This document shows positions 8,668 to 15,339 of a stretch of DNA of 64,000 nucleotides, piece after piece. Every line of letters begins with the position of its first letter. The stretch's first letter is position 1. The stretch is from an uncultured Bacilli bacterium (GTDB lineage Bacteria > Bacillota_I > Bacilli_A > RF39 > UBA660). The notes beneath the pieces were generated by a model. That model ran no database searches, had not been told where the DNA came from, and saw only the letters and a list, made by a program, of their open reading frames with translations. The DNA is taken from positions 66,811-130,810 of the forward strand of contig CAKPLN010000003.1 in assembly GCA_934167665.1 (NCBI GenBank), given 5' to 3'. Position numbers and translations under genes: made by a program.

Positions 8668-8911
8668 CATCATTAATATCTATATTTCTAACTTCTTTAA
8701 CTTCTGGAATTTCATTGATAATTAATTCCTCAATTCCATCTTTTAAAGTTACATCAAGCATGGGGCAATCTTCACAAGCTCCTAATAATTTAACATAAAC
8801 GATGCCATCTTCAAATTTAACAAATTCCAAATTACCACCATCATTTAATAAGAATGGTCGCACCTTATCAATAATTGCTCTTATACGTAATTCAATACTT
8901 TCGTCTTTCAT
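8660..8911 (-). CDS. yutI: NifU C-terminal-domain protein (YutI-like)
   Basis: 83 residues from the ATG at 8911, chosen because GGTGAT lies just upstream; in-frame starts further out have no ribosome-binding site. The single domain contains RPFLLNDGGNLEFV and GACEDCPML, whose CxxC is the iron-sulfur binding pair of NifU-like scaffolds. Such proteins carry or deliver Fe-S clusters. It is convergent with the yutH-like gene, sharing the intergenic terminator region, and divergent from the S1-domain gene. Confidence 0.88.
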   Translation of the reverse strand: MKDESIELRIRAIIDKVRPFLLNDGGNLEFVKFEDGIVYVKLLGACEDCPMLDVTLKDGIEELIINEIPEVKEVRNIDINDGE

Positions 8912-8965
8912 AATAATCACCATCAACATTATACATTGAAAATATAGGTGTGTAAAGAAAGTTTC

Positions 8966-8994
8966 TTGTTATCTTAAGGTAAAAATGTTATAAT
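8966..8994 (+). promoter_or_regulatory. Vegetative promoter of the S1-domain gene
   Basis: TTGTTA (8966-8971) and a perfect TATAAT (8989-8994) are separated by 17 bases, 20 bases upstream of the start codon. Confidence 0.65.
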
Positions 8995-9013
8995 TAACGT
9001 GAAGGTGCATTGG

Positions 9014-9382
9014 ATGAAAAAATATAAGTACGGCGAAATTGTTACTGGATGCGTAACCGGAATAGAAAAGTATGGTGTTTTTGTAAGCCTTGATGAATAT
9101 TATAGTGGCCTAATACATATTTCAGAAATATCAGAAAATTTTGTAAGAAACGTCAATGATTATGTAAAAATAGGTGAAACAATAAAAGCAAAAGTCATTG
9201 ATGAAAATGAAGATGAGCATCATGTAAAACTAAGTATTAAAAATATTGATTACCGAATTACTAAACGAAAAGCTACTAAAATAGTTGAAACTCCTAATGG
9301 TTTTTCCACTTTACAGTCACAGTTAGGTAAATGGGTAACAGCTAAAATTCAGGAATCAGAGGCTAGCAAAGTAAAAAAATAA
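9014..9382 (+). CDS. S1 RNA-binding-domain protein (YugI/CvfD-like)
   Basis: 122 residues from the ATG at 9014 (GAAGGTG six bases upstream; the GTG at 8999 is too early). One S1 domain fills the first 80 residues, with GEIVTGCVTGIEKYGVFVSL, GLIHISEIS and HVKLSIKN. The tail is basic. This layout matches general stress protein 13 (YugI) and CvfD, which bind ribosomes or RNA in Firmicutes. The exact target is unknown. It has its own promoter and lies just before the first tRNA operon. Confidence 0.8.
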   Translation: MKKYKYGEIVTGCVTGIEKYGVFVSLDEYYSGLIHISEISENFVRNVNDYVKIGETIKAKVIDENEDEHHVKLSIKNIDYRITKRKATKIVETPNGFSTLQSQLGKWVTAKIQESEASKVKK

Positions 9383-9400
9383 AAAAATTATCAAAATTTA

Positions 9401-9429
9401 TTGACAAAATAAATAGAAGTTGGTATAGT
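9401..9429 (+). promoter_or_regulatory. Promoter of the first tRNA operon
   Basis: TTGACA (9401-9406) and TATAGT (9424-9429) with a 17-base spacer, 25 bases upstream of tRNA-Val. Confidence 0.8.
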
Positions 9430-9453
9430 TAATACTGTCAACTGATTTGTTTC

Positions 9454-9530
9454 GGGCGATTAGCTCAGTTGGTTAGAGCACCTGCCTTACAAGCAGGGGG
9501 TCACAGGTTCGAGTCCTGTATCGCCCACCA
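9454..9530 (+). tRNA. tRNA-Val(UAC)
   Basis: Complete cloverleaf with encoded CCA. The anticodon loop CTTACAA gives anticodon TAC. First gene of a six-tRNA operon. It matches the GTA specifier of the valS T-box at 50380. Confidence 0.97.
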
Positions 9531-9534
9531 TTAT

Positions 9535-9610
<76 letters not shown>

Positions 9611-9617
9611 TTTTTTT

Positions 9618-9702
9618 GGAGAGGTAGCGAAGAGGCTAAACGCGACAGACTGTAAATCTGTTCTCATTGAGTTCGATGGTTCGAATCCATCTCTCTCCAC
9701 CA
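9618..9702 (+). tRNA. tRNA-Tyr(GUA)
   Basis: Class II tRNA with a long variable arm and CCA; anticodon loop CTGTAAA gives GTA. Confidence 0.97.
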
Positions 9703-9711
9703 CTTTAGTAT

Positions 9712-9786
9712 TGCCTCGTAGCCAAGTGGTAAGGCATCAGACTTTGACTCTGACATGCGTTAGTTCGAATCTAACCGAGGCAGCCA
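9712..9786 (+). tRNA. tRNA-Gln(UUG)
   Basis: Complete cloverleaf starting TGCCTCG and ending in CCA; anticodon loop TTTGACT gives TTG. Confidence 0.96.
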
Positions 9787-9800
9787 TTTTTTAAATATTT

Positions 9801-9876
9801 GATCTGTTAGCTCAGTCGGTAGAGCATTTGACTTTTAATCAAAGGGTCATGAGTTCGAATCTCATACAGGTCACCA
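9801..9876 (+). tRNA. tRNA-Lys(UUU)
   Basis: Complete cloverleaf with CCA; anticodon loop TTTTAAT gives TTT. One G-U pair in the acceptor stem. Confidence 0.96.
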
Positions 9877-9877
9877 T

Positions 9878-9966
9878 GCCTGAGTGGCGGAATAGGTAGA
9901 CGCACAGGACTTAAAATCCTGCGAGATTCAACCCTCGTGCCGGTTCAAGTCCGGCCTTAGGCACCA
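9878..9966 (+). tRNA. tRNA-Leu(UAA)
   Basis: Class II tRNA with long variable arm and CCA; anticodon loop TTAAAAT gives TAA. Only one base separates it from tRNA-Lys. Confidence 0.97.
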
Positions 9967-9977
9967 ATTAAAATATT

Positions 9978-10008
9978 AAAGCTCAAATTTAAGGTTTGAG
10001 CTTTTATA
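9978..10008 (+). terminator. Terminator of the first tRNA operon
   Basis: AAAGCTCAAA (9978-9987) pairs with TTTGAGCTTT (9995-10004); a T-rich tail follows. Confidence 0.85.
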
Positions 10009-10079
10009 TTAAAGTTTTATGGTTTTACACATATAATTAAATAGACACCTTAAGTTTTACAATTAATTTAATAAAAATG

Positions 10080-10109
10080 TTGACATCCGTAAAATTACTA
10101 TGTTATAAT
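10080..10109 (+). promoter_or_regulatory. Promoter of the second tRNA operon
   Basis: Consensus TTGACA (10080-10085) and TATAAT (10104-10109), 18-base spacer, 31 bases upstream of tRNA-Ser. Confidence 0.88.
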
Positions 10110-10139
10110 CAATTTGTCGTCTGAAAAGAATGACGTTAT

Positions 10140-10232
10140 GGAGGAATACCCAAGTCTGGTTGAAGGGACCGGTCTTGAAAACCGGGAGGTCGTGCAAGCG
10201 GCGCAGGGGTTCGAATCCCTTTTCCTCCGCCA
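10140..10232 (+). tRNA. tRNA-Ser(UGA)
   Basis: Class II tRNA with long variable arm and CCA; anticodon loop CTTGAAA gives TGA. Confidence 0.97.
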
Positions 10233-10239
10233 TTTAAAT

Positions 10240-10316
<77 letters not shown>

Positions 10317-10322
10317 ATATTT

Positions 10323-10399
10323 GGTCTCATGGTGCAGCTGGTTAACACGTCTGCCTGTCACGCAGAAGATCGCGGGTTCGAGCCCCGTTGAGACCGCCA
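10323..10399 (+). tRNA. tRNA-Asp(GUC)
   Basis: Complete cloverleaf with CCA; anticodon loop CTGTCAC gives GTC. Confidence 0.97.
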
Positions 10400-10404
10400 T
10401 ATTT

Positions 10405-10480
10405 GGCTTCATAGCTCAGTCGGTAGAGCAAGGGACTGAAAATCCCTGTGTCGCTGGTTCGATTCCCGCTGGAGCCACCA
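10405..10480 (+). tRNA. tRNA-Phe(GAA)
   Basis: Complete cloverleaf with CCA; anticodon loop CTGAAAA gives GAA. Confidence 0.97.
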
Positions 10481-10534
10481 TTTTTATAAATAATGTTAAG
10501 ACAACTAATGTGCTGTAGCTAAACAACATGTCTT

Positions 10535-10611
10535 GCGCTCGTAGCTCAGTTGGATAGAGTGTTTGGCTACGAACCAAAAGGTCAGGGGTTCGAATCCCTT
10601 CGGGCGCACCA
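10535..10611 (+). tRNA. tRNA-Arg(ACG)
   Basis: Complete cloverleaf with CCA; anticodon loop CTACGAA gives ACG, expected to be deaminated to ICG. A 54-base spacer precedes it. Confidence 0.96.
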
Positions 10612-10616
10612 GTTAT

Positions 10617-10693
10617 CGGGAAGTGGCTCAACTTGGTAGAGCACTTGGTTTGGGACCAAGGGGTTGCAGGTTCAAATCCTGTCTTCCCGACCA
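10617..10693 (+). tRNA. tRNA-Pro(UGG), prophage integration target
   Basis: Complete cloverleaf with CCA; anticodon loop TTTGGGA gives TGG. Its last 17 bases are part of the att repeat found again at 47336-47353, so the prophage entered here and rebuilt the 3' end. Confidence 0.97.
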
Positions 10694-10694
10694 T
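10677..10694 (+). other. Prophage attachment site attL
   Basis: TCCTGTCTTCCCGACCAT, the 3' end of tRNA-Pro plus one base. The identical 18 bases recur at 47336-47353. Imperfect similarity continues through the following terminator on both sides. Confidence 0.9.
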
Positions 10695-10703
10695 AAGTAA
10701 TTT

Positions 10704-10727
10704 AACGTTGAGAAATCAACGTTTTTA
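10704..10727 (+). terminator. Terminator after tRNA-Pro at attL
   Basis: AACGTTGA-GAAA-TCAACGTT followed by T-run. Because it lies to the right of the att core, it is phage-borne. The same stem occurs after tRNA-Ala (57238) and at attR (47363). Confidence 0.88.
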
Positions 10728-10779
10728 TTATGTCTTTATTAAAGTTACCTAATAATTACCTAATATTTTTTACCTTTCT

Positions 10780-11943
10780 TTATAAATTATCTGCAAAAAC
10801 TAGATTGTCTAAAATATCGACAATCTCATCTTGTACAGTTGGAAATAAGTGTAAATATGTTTCTATCATGACTTGGATGGTATGACCTAATCTATCCGAA
10901 GCCATTGTGAAGAATTTTACAGTATCAATTTTTATATTTAATTTGTGACATTGCTTGATATATTCATTAATCAATAATGAAACGTGACTATGTCTAAATT
11001 CGTGCATGGTTATTCTATGTACACCACTTAGTTTGAAGTAGTAGTCTTTATGCCTATTTATAGTAGTTTTAGGTAGGAATCTGGTATTGCCAAATACAAA
11101 CCATGACTCTTTAAAATCGGTATATTTTTTTACTTCATTTTTATATATGAGTAAGGATTCAACTAAGAACTTACTCATTTTAATTTTTCTGTTTTGGTTA
11201 TTTTTTGTGGAAGTTATATCAACTTTACCAGCTGTCTCTTCATAAAGTGTTTTATTAATTGATATTTCATTTGTATTAAAGTTAATATCTTCCCATGTAA
11301 TTGCTTGAATTTCACCACGTCTGCAACCAGTGTAATATGCAAATATAAAAAATGTTCTATCTCGCAAGTCATTAATTACAGATAAGAATTTATTAAATTC
11401 ATCAAAAGTAATATATCTGATTTTATCTTCGTCTCTAACGATAGCATCTTGTTTTTGCTGGAAACATCCAAAAGCTCTTGCTGGATTATTATTTAAGTCA
11501 TATTGTCTTATAGCATAATCAAAAATTTTACAAAGAATATTATATATTTTGTTTTTATATGCTATTGAAAGGTGCTTTTTATCCATTTCCTCAGCCCATA
11601 AACGAATTACTTGAATATTTATATCATCCACGAAATAATCTTGAAAATAGGACATAATATGATTCTTAGAATCCTTTATATATGAATTCACTGTAGAAGA
11701 TTTTCTAATAGTAGATAAATATTCAAAATAGGATTTAGTAAGTGTAATAAATTTAATTCTGGCTGGATGTTCTCTTTTGCTTAAAAATACTAATTCAGCC
11801 TCTTCCGCCTCCTTTTTTGTAAAATACATTTTTGACACTTTTTGTTTTCTTTCTCCATAAATATTTTTATAATAACAGACAAAATACCAATGTCGCCCAT
11901 CCTTGGTCCATTTTGTCTTATTTTTTTCATTATATACTGCCAT
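10780..11943 (-). CDS. int: Phage tyrosine integrase
   Basis: 387 residues from the ATG at 11943, which has GGAGTGAT upstream; the longer frame to 12027 has no ribosome-binding site. An N-terminal arm-binding region (WTKDGRHWYFVCYYK) is followed by a SAM-like core-binding domain and the catalytic domain. Active residues visible are R208 (TGCRRGEI), H314 and R317 (HEFRHSHVSLL), H354 (LGHT) and nucleophile Y363 (ETYLHLF). It lies 86 bases from attL and is transcribed toward it, the usual arrangement for a tRNA-integrating phage. Confidence 0.96.
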   Translation of the reverse strand: MAVYNEKNKTKWTKDGRHWYFVCYYKNIYGERKQKVSKMYFTKKEAEEAELVFLSKREHPARIKFITLTKSYFEYLSTIRKSSTVNSYIKDSKNHIMSYFQDYFVDDINIQVIRLWAEEMDKKHLSIAYKNKIYNILCKIFDYAIRQYDLNNNPARAFGCFQQKQDAIVRDEDKIRYITFDEFNKFLSVINDLRDRTFFIFAYYTGCRRGEIQAITWEDINFNTNEISINKTLYEETAGKVDITSTKNNQNRKIKMSKFLVESLLIYKNEVKKYTDFKESWFVFGNTRFLPKTTINRHKDYYFKLSGVHRITMHEFRHSHVSLLINEYIKQCHKLNIKIDTVKFFTMASDRLGHTIQVMIETYLHLFPTVQDEIVDILDNLVFADNL

Positions 11944-12063
11944 AAAAACATCACTCCAATCTTTACATATTTCTATAAATTTGTTAAAATTAGAGTACAG
12001 AAAAAGAGAAAAGTCTTGGTAGGACATTTTTTTAATTTCTGTACCTAATTTATTTAGGTTTTT

Positions 12064-12093
12064 GACTTACTGTTCCAGCAGTAGGTCTTTTTT
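12064..12093 (+). terminator. Plus-strand terminator-like hairpin
   Basis: GACTTACTG pairs with CAGTAGGTC (one G-U) and is followed by a run of T. It points against the flanking leftward genes, so it may block rightward read-through. Confidence 0.5.
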
Positions 12094-12330
12094 TTACGAA
12101 AATGCAATCATAAATAATATTAAAATAATTAATATTATAGATAAAAATGCAGCAATTTTTAATAGACTTTTACTTGACTTTTTGTGACTGTCTATTGTAG
12201 ATTGATCTTCGAATACTTTCCCACAATCTTTACAAATCCAACGATGTCCTATTATCTGCCCGTGAGTCATATATAATTCTTTGTTTTCACTTCCACATGT
12301 AGGACATACAATTTTGTTTTCACTACTCAT
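12094..12330 (-). CDS. Small zinc-ribbon membrane protein
   Basis: 78 residues from the ATG at 12330 (AAAGGAA upstream; an ATG at 12351 is an alternative). CPTCGSE and WICKDCGKVF form a four-cysteine zinc ribbon; a hydrophobic C-terminal helix (about residues 58-76) should anchor it in the membrane. Located between the ImmA-like gene and the integrase, it belongs to the lysogeny-expressed block. Superinfection exclusion or signalling is possible but not shown. Confidence 0.65.
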   Translation of the reverse strand: MSSENKIVCPTCGSENKELYMTHGQIIGHRWICKDCGKVFEDQSTIDSHKKSSKSLLKIAAFLSIILIILILFMIAFS

Positions 12331-12362
12331 TCTTTTGGTTCCTTTCCACATTTATTTTAAAA

Positions 12363-12378
12363 TACCTGTACTAGCATA
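12363..12378. repeat. Direct repeat copy 1
   Basis: TACCTGTACTAGCATA, identical to 12711-12726. On the coding (minus) strand it lies just after the stop codon of the ImmA-like gene. Confidence 0.8.
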
Positions 12379-12380
12379 TT

Positions 12381-12692
12381 TTAATCTATTATTTCTAATA
12401 ATGACTTAATATATAAATCAGCATCATCCTCACATTTATCAATTTTAAATGCAGTAAGTGGATCCGTTTGATTCAAATGATTAAGTTCAATATGAGCCAA
12501 TTCATGAAGAATTGTCTTTTTCTTTTTATAATAAGACAAATTGCTATCAATAATTATTACATTGATACCTCGATAGTTAAATACACAGCCATTAACTTTT
12601 TCTGGTAAATTATCATACACAATAGTAGCATTGTAATAATTTAATAGTTCATCTTGAGTTATTTGTTTACTTAATAAATTATATAAATTCAT
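12381..12692 (-). CDS. ImmA/IrrE-family metallopeptidase
   Basis: 103 residues from the ATG at 12692 (GAGGGG upstream). HELAHIELNH carries the HExxH zinc motif of ImmA/IrrE peptidases. In ICEBs1 and many phages, ImmA cleaves the neighbouring repressor ImmR during the SOS response to start induction. The gene directly follows the repressor, so the same partnership is likely. The protein is at the short end for the family and lacks an extra N-terminal region. Confidence 0.85.
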   Translation of the reverse strand: MNLYNLLSKQITQDELLNYYNATIVYDNLPEKVNGCVFNYRGINVIIIDSNLSYYKKKKTILHELAHIELNHLNQTDPLTAFKIDKCEDDADLYIKSLLEIID

Positions 12693-12710
12693 ATTATACC
12701 CCTCATTAAG

Positions 12711-12726
12711 TACCTGTACTAGCATA
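12711..12726. repeat. Direct repeat copy 2
   Basis: Second exact copy of TACCTGTACTAGCATA. It sits just after the repressor stop codon and before the ImmA-like gene. Confidence 0.8.
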
Positions 12727-12730
12727 CTTA

Positions 12731-13153
12731 TTATTCACCATCTAATTGCCTATCAATTTCACGAATTCGTTTATTAATTATAAACTCCATATGTTCTTTA
12801 TCATCATCGGTTAAAATACCTTTATTTTGATTATATAGCAAATCAAATCTATCAAGTTTTGAGTTGTATTCATCTACTTTATTAAAATTGACGTTTGTCT
12901 CATCGCTAATATCTAATCCATCTATTTTACATTGGTTGGGGTTAAGCAAATCATCGTAAGCTAAATAATCCATTGTGCATTTCATAAAAGTAGAAAGCTT
13001 TTTTATTGTTGAAAATCGGGAATTATCTGCACTCTCTTTTTCATAAAAATCTCTAAGCGTTGTATATGGAATATCTGATAGTATAGCTAACTGCTTCAAG
13101 TTCTTGATATTATTATCTTTCATAAAACTATCAACTTTTTCATTAAATGTCAT
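12731..13153 (-). CDS. Phage repressor with XRE helix-turn-helix
   Basis: 140 residues from the ATG at 13153 (AAAGGAG upstream). The N-terminal domain (FNEKVDSFMKDNNIKNLKQL, then SDIPYTTLRDFYE) is an XRE-type helix-turn-helix. The C-terminal half is helical and acidic, without a LexA-type peptidase. It is followed by an ImmA-like peptidase, resembling the ImmR/ImmA pair. It is divergent from the early operon, across a region with inverted repeats that it probably binds. Confidence 0.85.
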   Translation of the reverse strand: MTFNEKVDSFMKDNNIKNLKQLAILSDIPYTTLRDFYEKESADNSRFSTIKKLSTFMKCTMDYLAYDDLLNPNQCKIDGLDISDETNVNFNKVDEYNSKLDRFDLLYNQNKGILTDDDKEHMEFIINKRIREIDRQLDGE

Positions 13154-13203
13154 ATTCAAAACTCCTTTCTTGTAATCATTATAATCTCCAAAAATGTAAA
13201 TGT

Positions 13204-13304
13204 AAATACGAAAAAACGAAAATTCGTATTTTTTTATCGAAATTGTATTGACAAAAAACGAAGTTCCGTATTATACTCGATTTATCAATACGGAAGTCCG
13301 TATT
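13204..13304. promoter_or_regulatory. Divergent operator and early promoter region
   Basis: Rightward promoter TTGACA (13248-13253) and TATACT (13272-13277), 18-base spacer. Three related inverted-repeat sites surround it: AAATACGAA/TTCGTATTT (13204-13212 and 13223-13231), an imperfect AACGAAGTTCCGTATT between -35 and -10, and a palindrome AATACGGA/TCCGTATT (13287-13304) downstream. The shared half-site is about AATACGRA. This is a typical repressor/Cro operator set. Confidence 0.8.
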
Positions 13305-13320
13305 AGAAAGGAGGCATCAC

Positions 13321-13551
13321 ATGTATCCGAACTTAGATGCAGAAATGAGTAGAAAAAAAATAACTCAGTTTGATCTAATTGGACTATTGGATAAAAACAG
13401 TTCAACAATTAGTCTAAAAATTACTGGCAAAAGAGATTGGAAATTACCTGAATGTAAAAAAATTCGAAAATCATTTTTTCCAGAGTTGAGTTTAGATTAT
13501 TTATTTAAGACGAAAGAAGAAATAGAACAGGAGTCAAAATATGAAGATTAA
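13321..13551 (+). CDS. Small Cro-like DNA-binding protein
   Basis: 76 residues, the first rightward early gene, with an AAAGGAGG ribosome-binding site. The sequence AEMSRKKITQFDLIGLLDKN then STISLKITGKRDWKL has the spacing of an XRE-like helix-turn-helix, and SLDYLF near the end is common in phage XRE proteins. Position opposite the repressor suggests a Cro-type role. It overlaps the next gene by 11 bases. Confidence 0.75.
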   Translation: MYPNLDAEMSRKKITQFDLIGLLDKNSSTISLKITGKRDWKLPECKKIRKSFFPELSLDYLFKTKEEIEQESKYED

Positions 13552-13765
13552 AGAAAGTCCTACCAAGACAAAAGAAGAAATACTAAATCAATTATACGTA
13601 TCAGCTTATGATTTACAAAAACTTATTCCAGAAATAACGTATGTAAGAGCACTAGAGTACATTAAATTAGCTCGGAATGAAATGAAAGAAAAGAATTTAT
13701 TAGTACCAGAGGGTCAAACAAAACTAGCATTAACAAAAATTATTCGAAAAAAATTTGGATTTTGA
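13541..13765 (+). CDS. Small helical phage protein, excisionase-like
   Basis: 74 residues, basic and helical, with YVSAYDLQKLIPEITYVRAL and a C-terminal KLALTKIIRKKFG. The pattern resembles small winged-helix excisionase or DUF3173-like proteins, but no decisive motif is visible. It overlaps its upstream neighbour, so it belongs to the early operon. Confidence 0.6.
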   Translation: MKIKESPTKTKEEILNQLYVSAYDLQKLIPEITYVRALEYIKLARNEMKEKNLLVPEGQTKLALTKIIRKKFGF

Positions 13766-13779
13766 GAGGAGGTGTAAAA

Positions 13780-13980
13780 ATGAAAAAAATAAAATGGAAG
13801 AACTTATTTAAACTAGTGATTTTGTTAATCTGTATTAGCACTATTATACATGATTTATATACTTTAACAGTTTACAGCTGGATAAATAACATAACTGCCA
13901 GCTGGACATCGTTCGGACTATTAACGTTCGTATTAAGCGGCTTATTAAGTGAATATTTGATCGAAGATTTATTTAACTAA
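13780..13980 (+). CDS. Small membrane protein, unknown
   Basis: 66 residues from the ATG at 13780 with a very strong ribosome-binding site (GAGGAGGTG). Two hydrophobic helices (about 8-26 and 42-62) are predicted by eye. Early phage membrane proteins sometimes act in exclusion, but nothing here shows that. Confidence 0.65.
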   Translation: MKKIKWKNLFKLVILLICISTIIHDLYTLTVYSWINNITASWTSFGLLTFVLSGLLSEYLIEDLFN

Positions 13981-13990
13981 AGGAGGCAAA

Positions 13991-14101
13991 ATGAAAAAAA
14001 GGCAAAAAGAAAAGGACTCAATAACCACAAAAAGTCCCTTGCTTAAAACAAGCACTTTTAAAATACTACAAATTTTTAATTTTGTCAAATTGAGGTGCTA
14101 A
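13991..14101 (+). CDS. 36-residue early phage peptide
   Basis: Strong AAAGGAGG ribosome-binding site at the correct distance from the ATG at 13991, and the stop abuts the next start at 14102. The peptide is basic (MKKRQKEKDSITTKSPLLK at its start). Unknown function. The call rests on translation signals and operon packing. Confidence 0.5.
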   Translation: MKKRQKEKDSITTKSPLLKTSTFKILQIFNFVKLRC

Positions 14102-14806
14102 ATGAATGGAAAATGGATAAAAATATTTACAAAATTTTTAAATTGGGAATGGTATAAGGACCAAAATACAAAGGCACTTTTTATTCATTGTTTATTAAAA
14201 GCAAATTGGAAGGATGGAAAATTTGAGGGGCATGACATACCCAGAGGGAGCTTTGTGACAGGAAGAAAAAAGTTGGCTCAAGAATTAGGTTTATCAGAAC
14301 AAGAGATAAGAACAGCACTAAAACACTTAATTTCAACCAAGGAATTAACCATCAAAAAAACCAATAAATTCTCAATAATATCAATAGTAAAATTCGAAAT
14401 ATATCAGCAAGTTAACCAACAAATTAACCAACAACTAACCAACAATCAACCAACAACTAACCAACAACTAACCACAATAGAAGAATATATAGAATATAAG
14501 ACTAATAATAGTGTGTGTAATAATATGCGCACGTGCGATGAAAATTTTGAATGTCATTTGGGCAGTCTCTATAAAACAATCAACTGTAAAAATTGTATGA
14601 AAAAATGGAAATGCCCTTTACCAGAAGAGCCTACGTTTGAAAGTTTGTATGGCAAGAGCTTTTACAAGTATGTCGCCGAAATTGAACTTAGAAAATTGGA
14701 AGTTGCTAAAGAATTGAACATGCGAAAAGAAAACAATGTTTTGAATTTGGAAGTTTTGGATTTATTTGATGATGAAGAAGGCTTAACAAATGAGAAATGC
14801 CGATAA
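14102..14806 (+). CDS. Phage replication initiator-like protein with internal iterons
   Basis: 234 residues. The N-terminal 110 residues (WIKIFTKFLNWEWYKDQNT, GRKKLAQELGLSEQEIRTAL, LISTKELTIKKTNKFSIISI) form the winged-helix domain found at the start of DnaD-type phage replisome organisers. A Gln/Asn/Thr-rich linker encoded by tandem AACCAACAA-type DNA repeats follows (14411-14474), then a Cys-containing tail (CHLGSLYKTINCKNCMKKWKC). No recognisable DnaD C-terminal domain. Initiator genes that contain the phage origin are well known, as in lambda O. Confidence 0.75.
   Translation: MNGKWIKIFTKFLNWEWYKDQNTKALFIHCLLKANWKDGKFEGHDIPRGSFVTGRKKLAQELGLSEQEIRTALKHLISTKELTIKKTNKFSIISIVKFEIYQQVNQQINQQLTNNQPTTNQQLTTIEEYIEYKTNNSVCNNMRTCDENFECHLGSLYKTINCKNCMKKWKCPLPEEPTFESLYGKSFYKYVAEIELRKLEVAKELNMRKENNVLNLEVLDLFDDEEGLTNEKCR
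14411..14474 (+). repeat. Iteron array, candidate phage replication origin
   Basis: About six direct repeats of 11-12 bases with the core YAACCAACAA, inside the initiator-like gene. They are very AT-rich flanked and in frame, coding a Gln/Asn/Thr-rich linker. Confidence 0.6.
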
Positions 14807-14969
14807 TTATAATGACACATGCAGAAAATGTGTATGCGGCGCAAAGAGAAGTTTTTTATACTGCAAAGGAGACGTATTAATTTGTCATATATGCGGTAGA
14901 GCAATTTATAGAAACGACAAAATAAAATTCAAAAAAGAAATGGAGAAAATATGGAAACGAAAGATTTAG
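14790..14969 (+). CDS. Small zinc-finger-like phage protein
   Basis: 59 residues, overlapping the initiator gene by 17 bases and the next gene by 19. Cysteines come as CRKCVCG, YC and LICHICGRA, suggesting one or two zinc knuckles; the C-terminus is basic (KKEMEKIWKRK). Such proteins often bind nucleic acid. The overlaps and conserved-looking cysteine spacing argue it is real, though no strong ribosome-binding site is visible. Confidence 0.6.
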   Translation: MRNADNYNDTCRKCVCGAKRSFLYCKGDVLICHICGRAIYRNDKIKFKKEMEKIWKRKI

Positions 14970-15169
14970 ATAGTTATTATCCAGGATATGATGACTACTG
15001 TGAAAGAAATTCTACAGTACCATTTGATGAATTTATGAAAACAGAAGAGCAAAAGGAAATGTTTAAAGCAAAACTTCAAGAAATATCTGAACTAATAGAG
15101 GATGATCAATATTCTTCGGAAGAAAAGATTAAATACATTAAAGCAATCATTGATGAGGTAAAACTATGA
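14951..15169 (+). CDS. Hypothetical early phage protein
   Basis: 72 residues, acidic (DLDSYYPGYDDYC near the start, then a helical EEQKEMFKAKLQEISELIED). GGAG lies upstream. No family recognised. Its stop overlaps the next start (ATGA). Confidence 0.6.
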   Translation: METKDLDSYYPGYDDYCERNSTVPFDEFMKTEEQKEMFKAKLQEISELIEDDQYSSEEKIKYIKAIIDEVKL

Positions 15170-15339
15170 TTGAAATATTTTTAAATTTATTTAAAACATA
15201 CAGAGATTTAAAATCAGAAAATTCAATGCTTGAGAAAAGACTTAACAGAAAAACTGTTGAGTGCAATATAAAAGACAAAAAAATTAAAGAACTAAAAGAA
15301 AAAATAGAAAAGTTGGAGGAAAAACATGGAAGAAGTTAA
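15166..15339 (+). CDS. Small coiled-coil phage protein
   Basis: 57 residues; starts in the ATGA overlap with the preceding stop and overlaps the DUF1351 gene by 14 bases. Almost all of it is charged helix (KDKKIKELKEKIEKLEEKHG), probably a coiled coil. Unknown role. Confidence 0.55.
   Translation: MIEIFLNLFKTYRDLKSENSMLEKRLNRKTVECNIKDKKIKELKEKIEKLEEKHGRS

Noticed and set aside
10416..10694. Minus-strand frame across tRNA-Phe, tRNA-Arg and tRNA-Pro
   Set aside because: Same kind of spurious tRNA-antisense frame.
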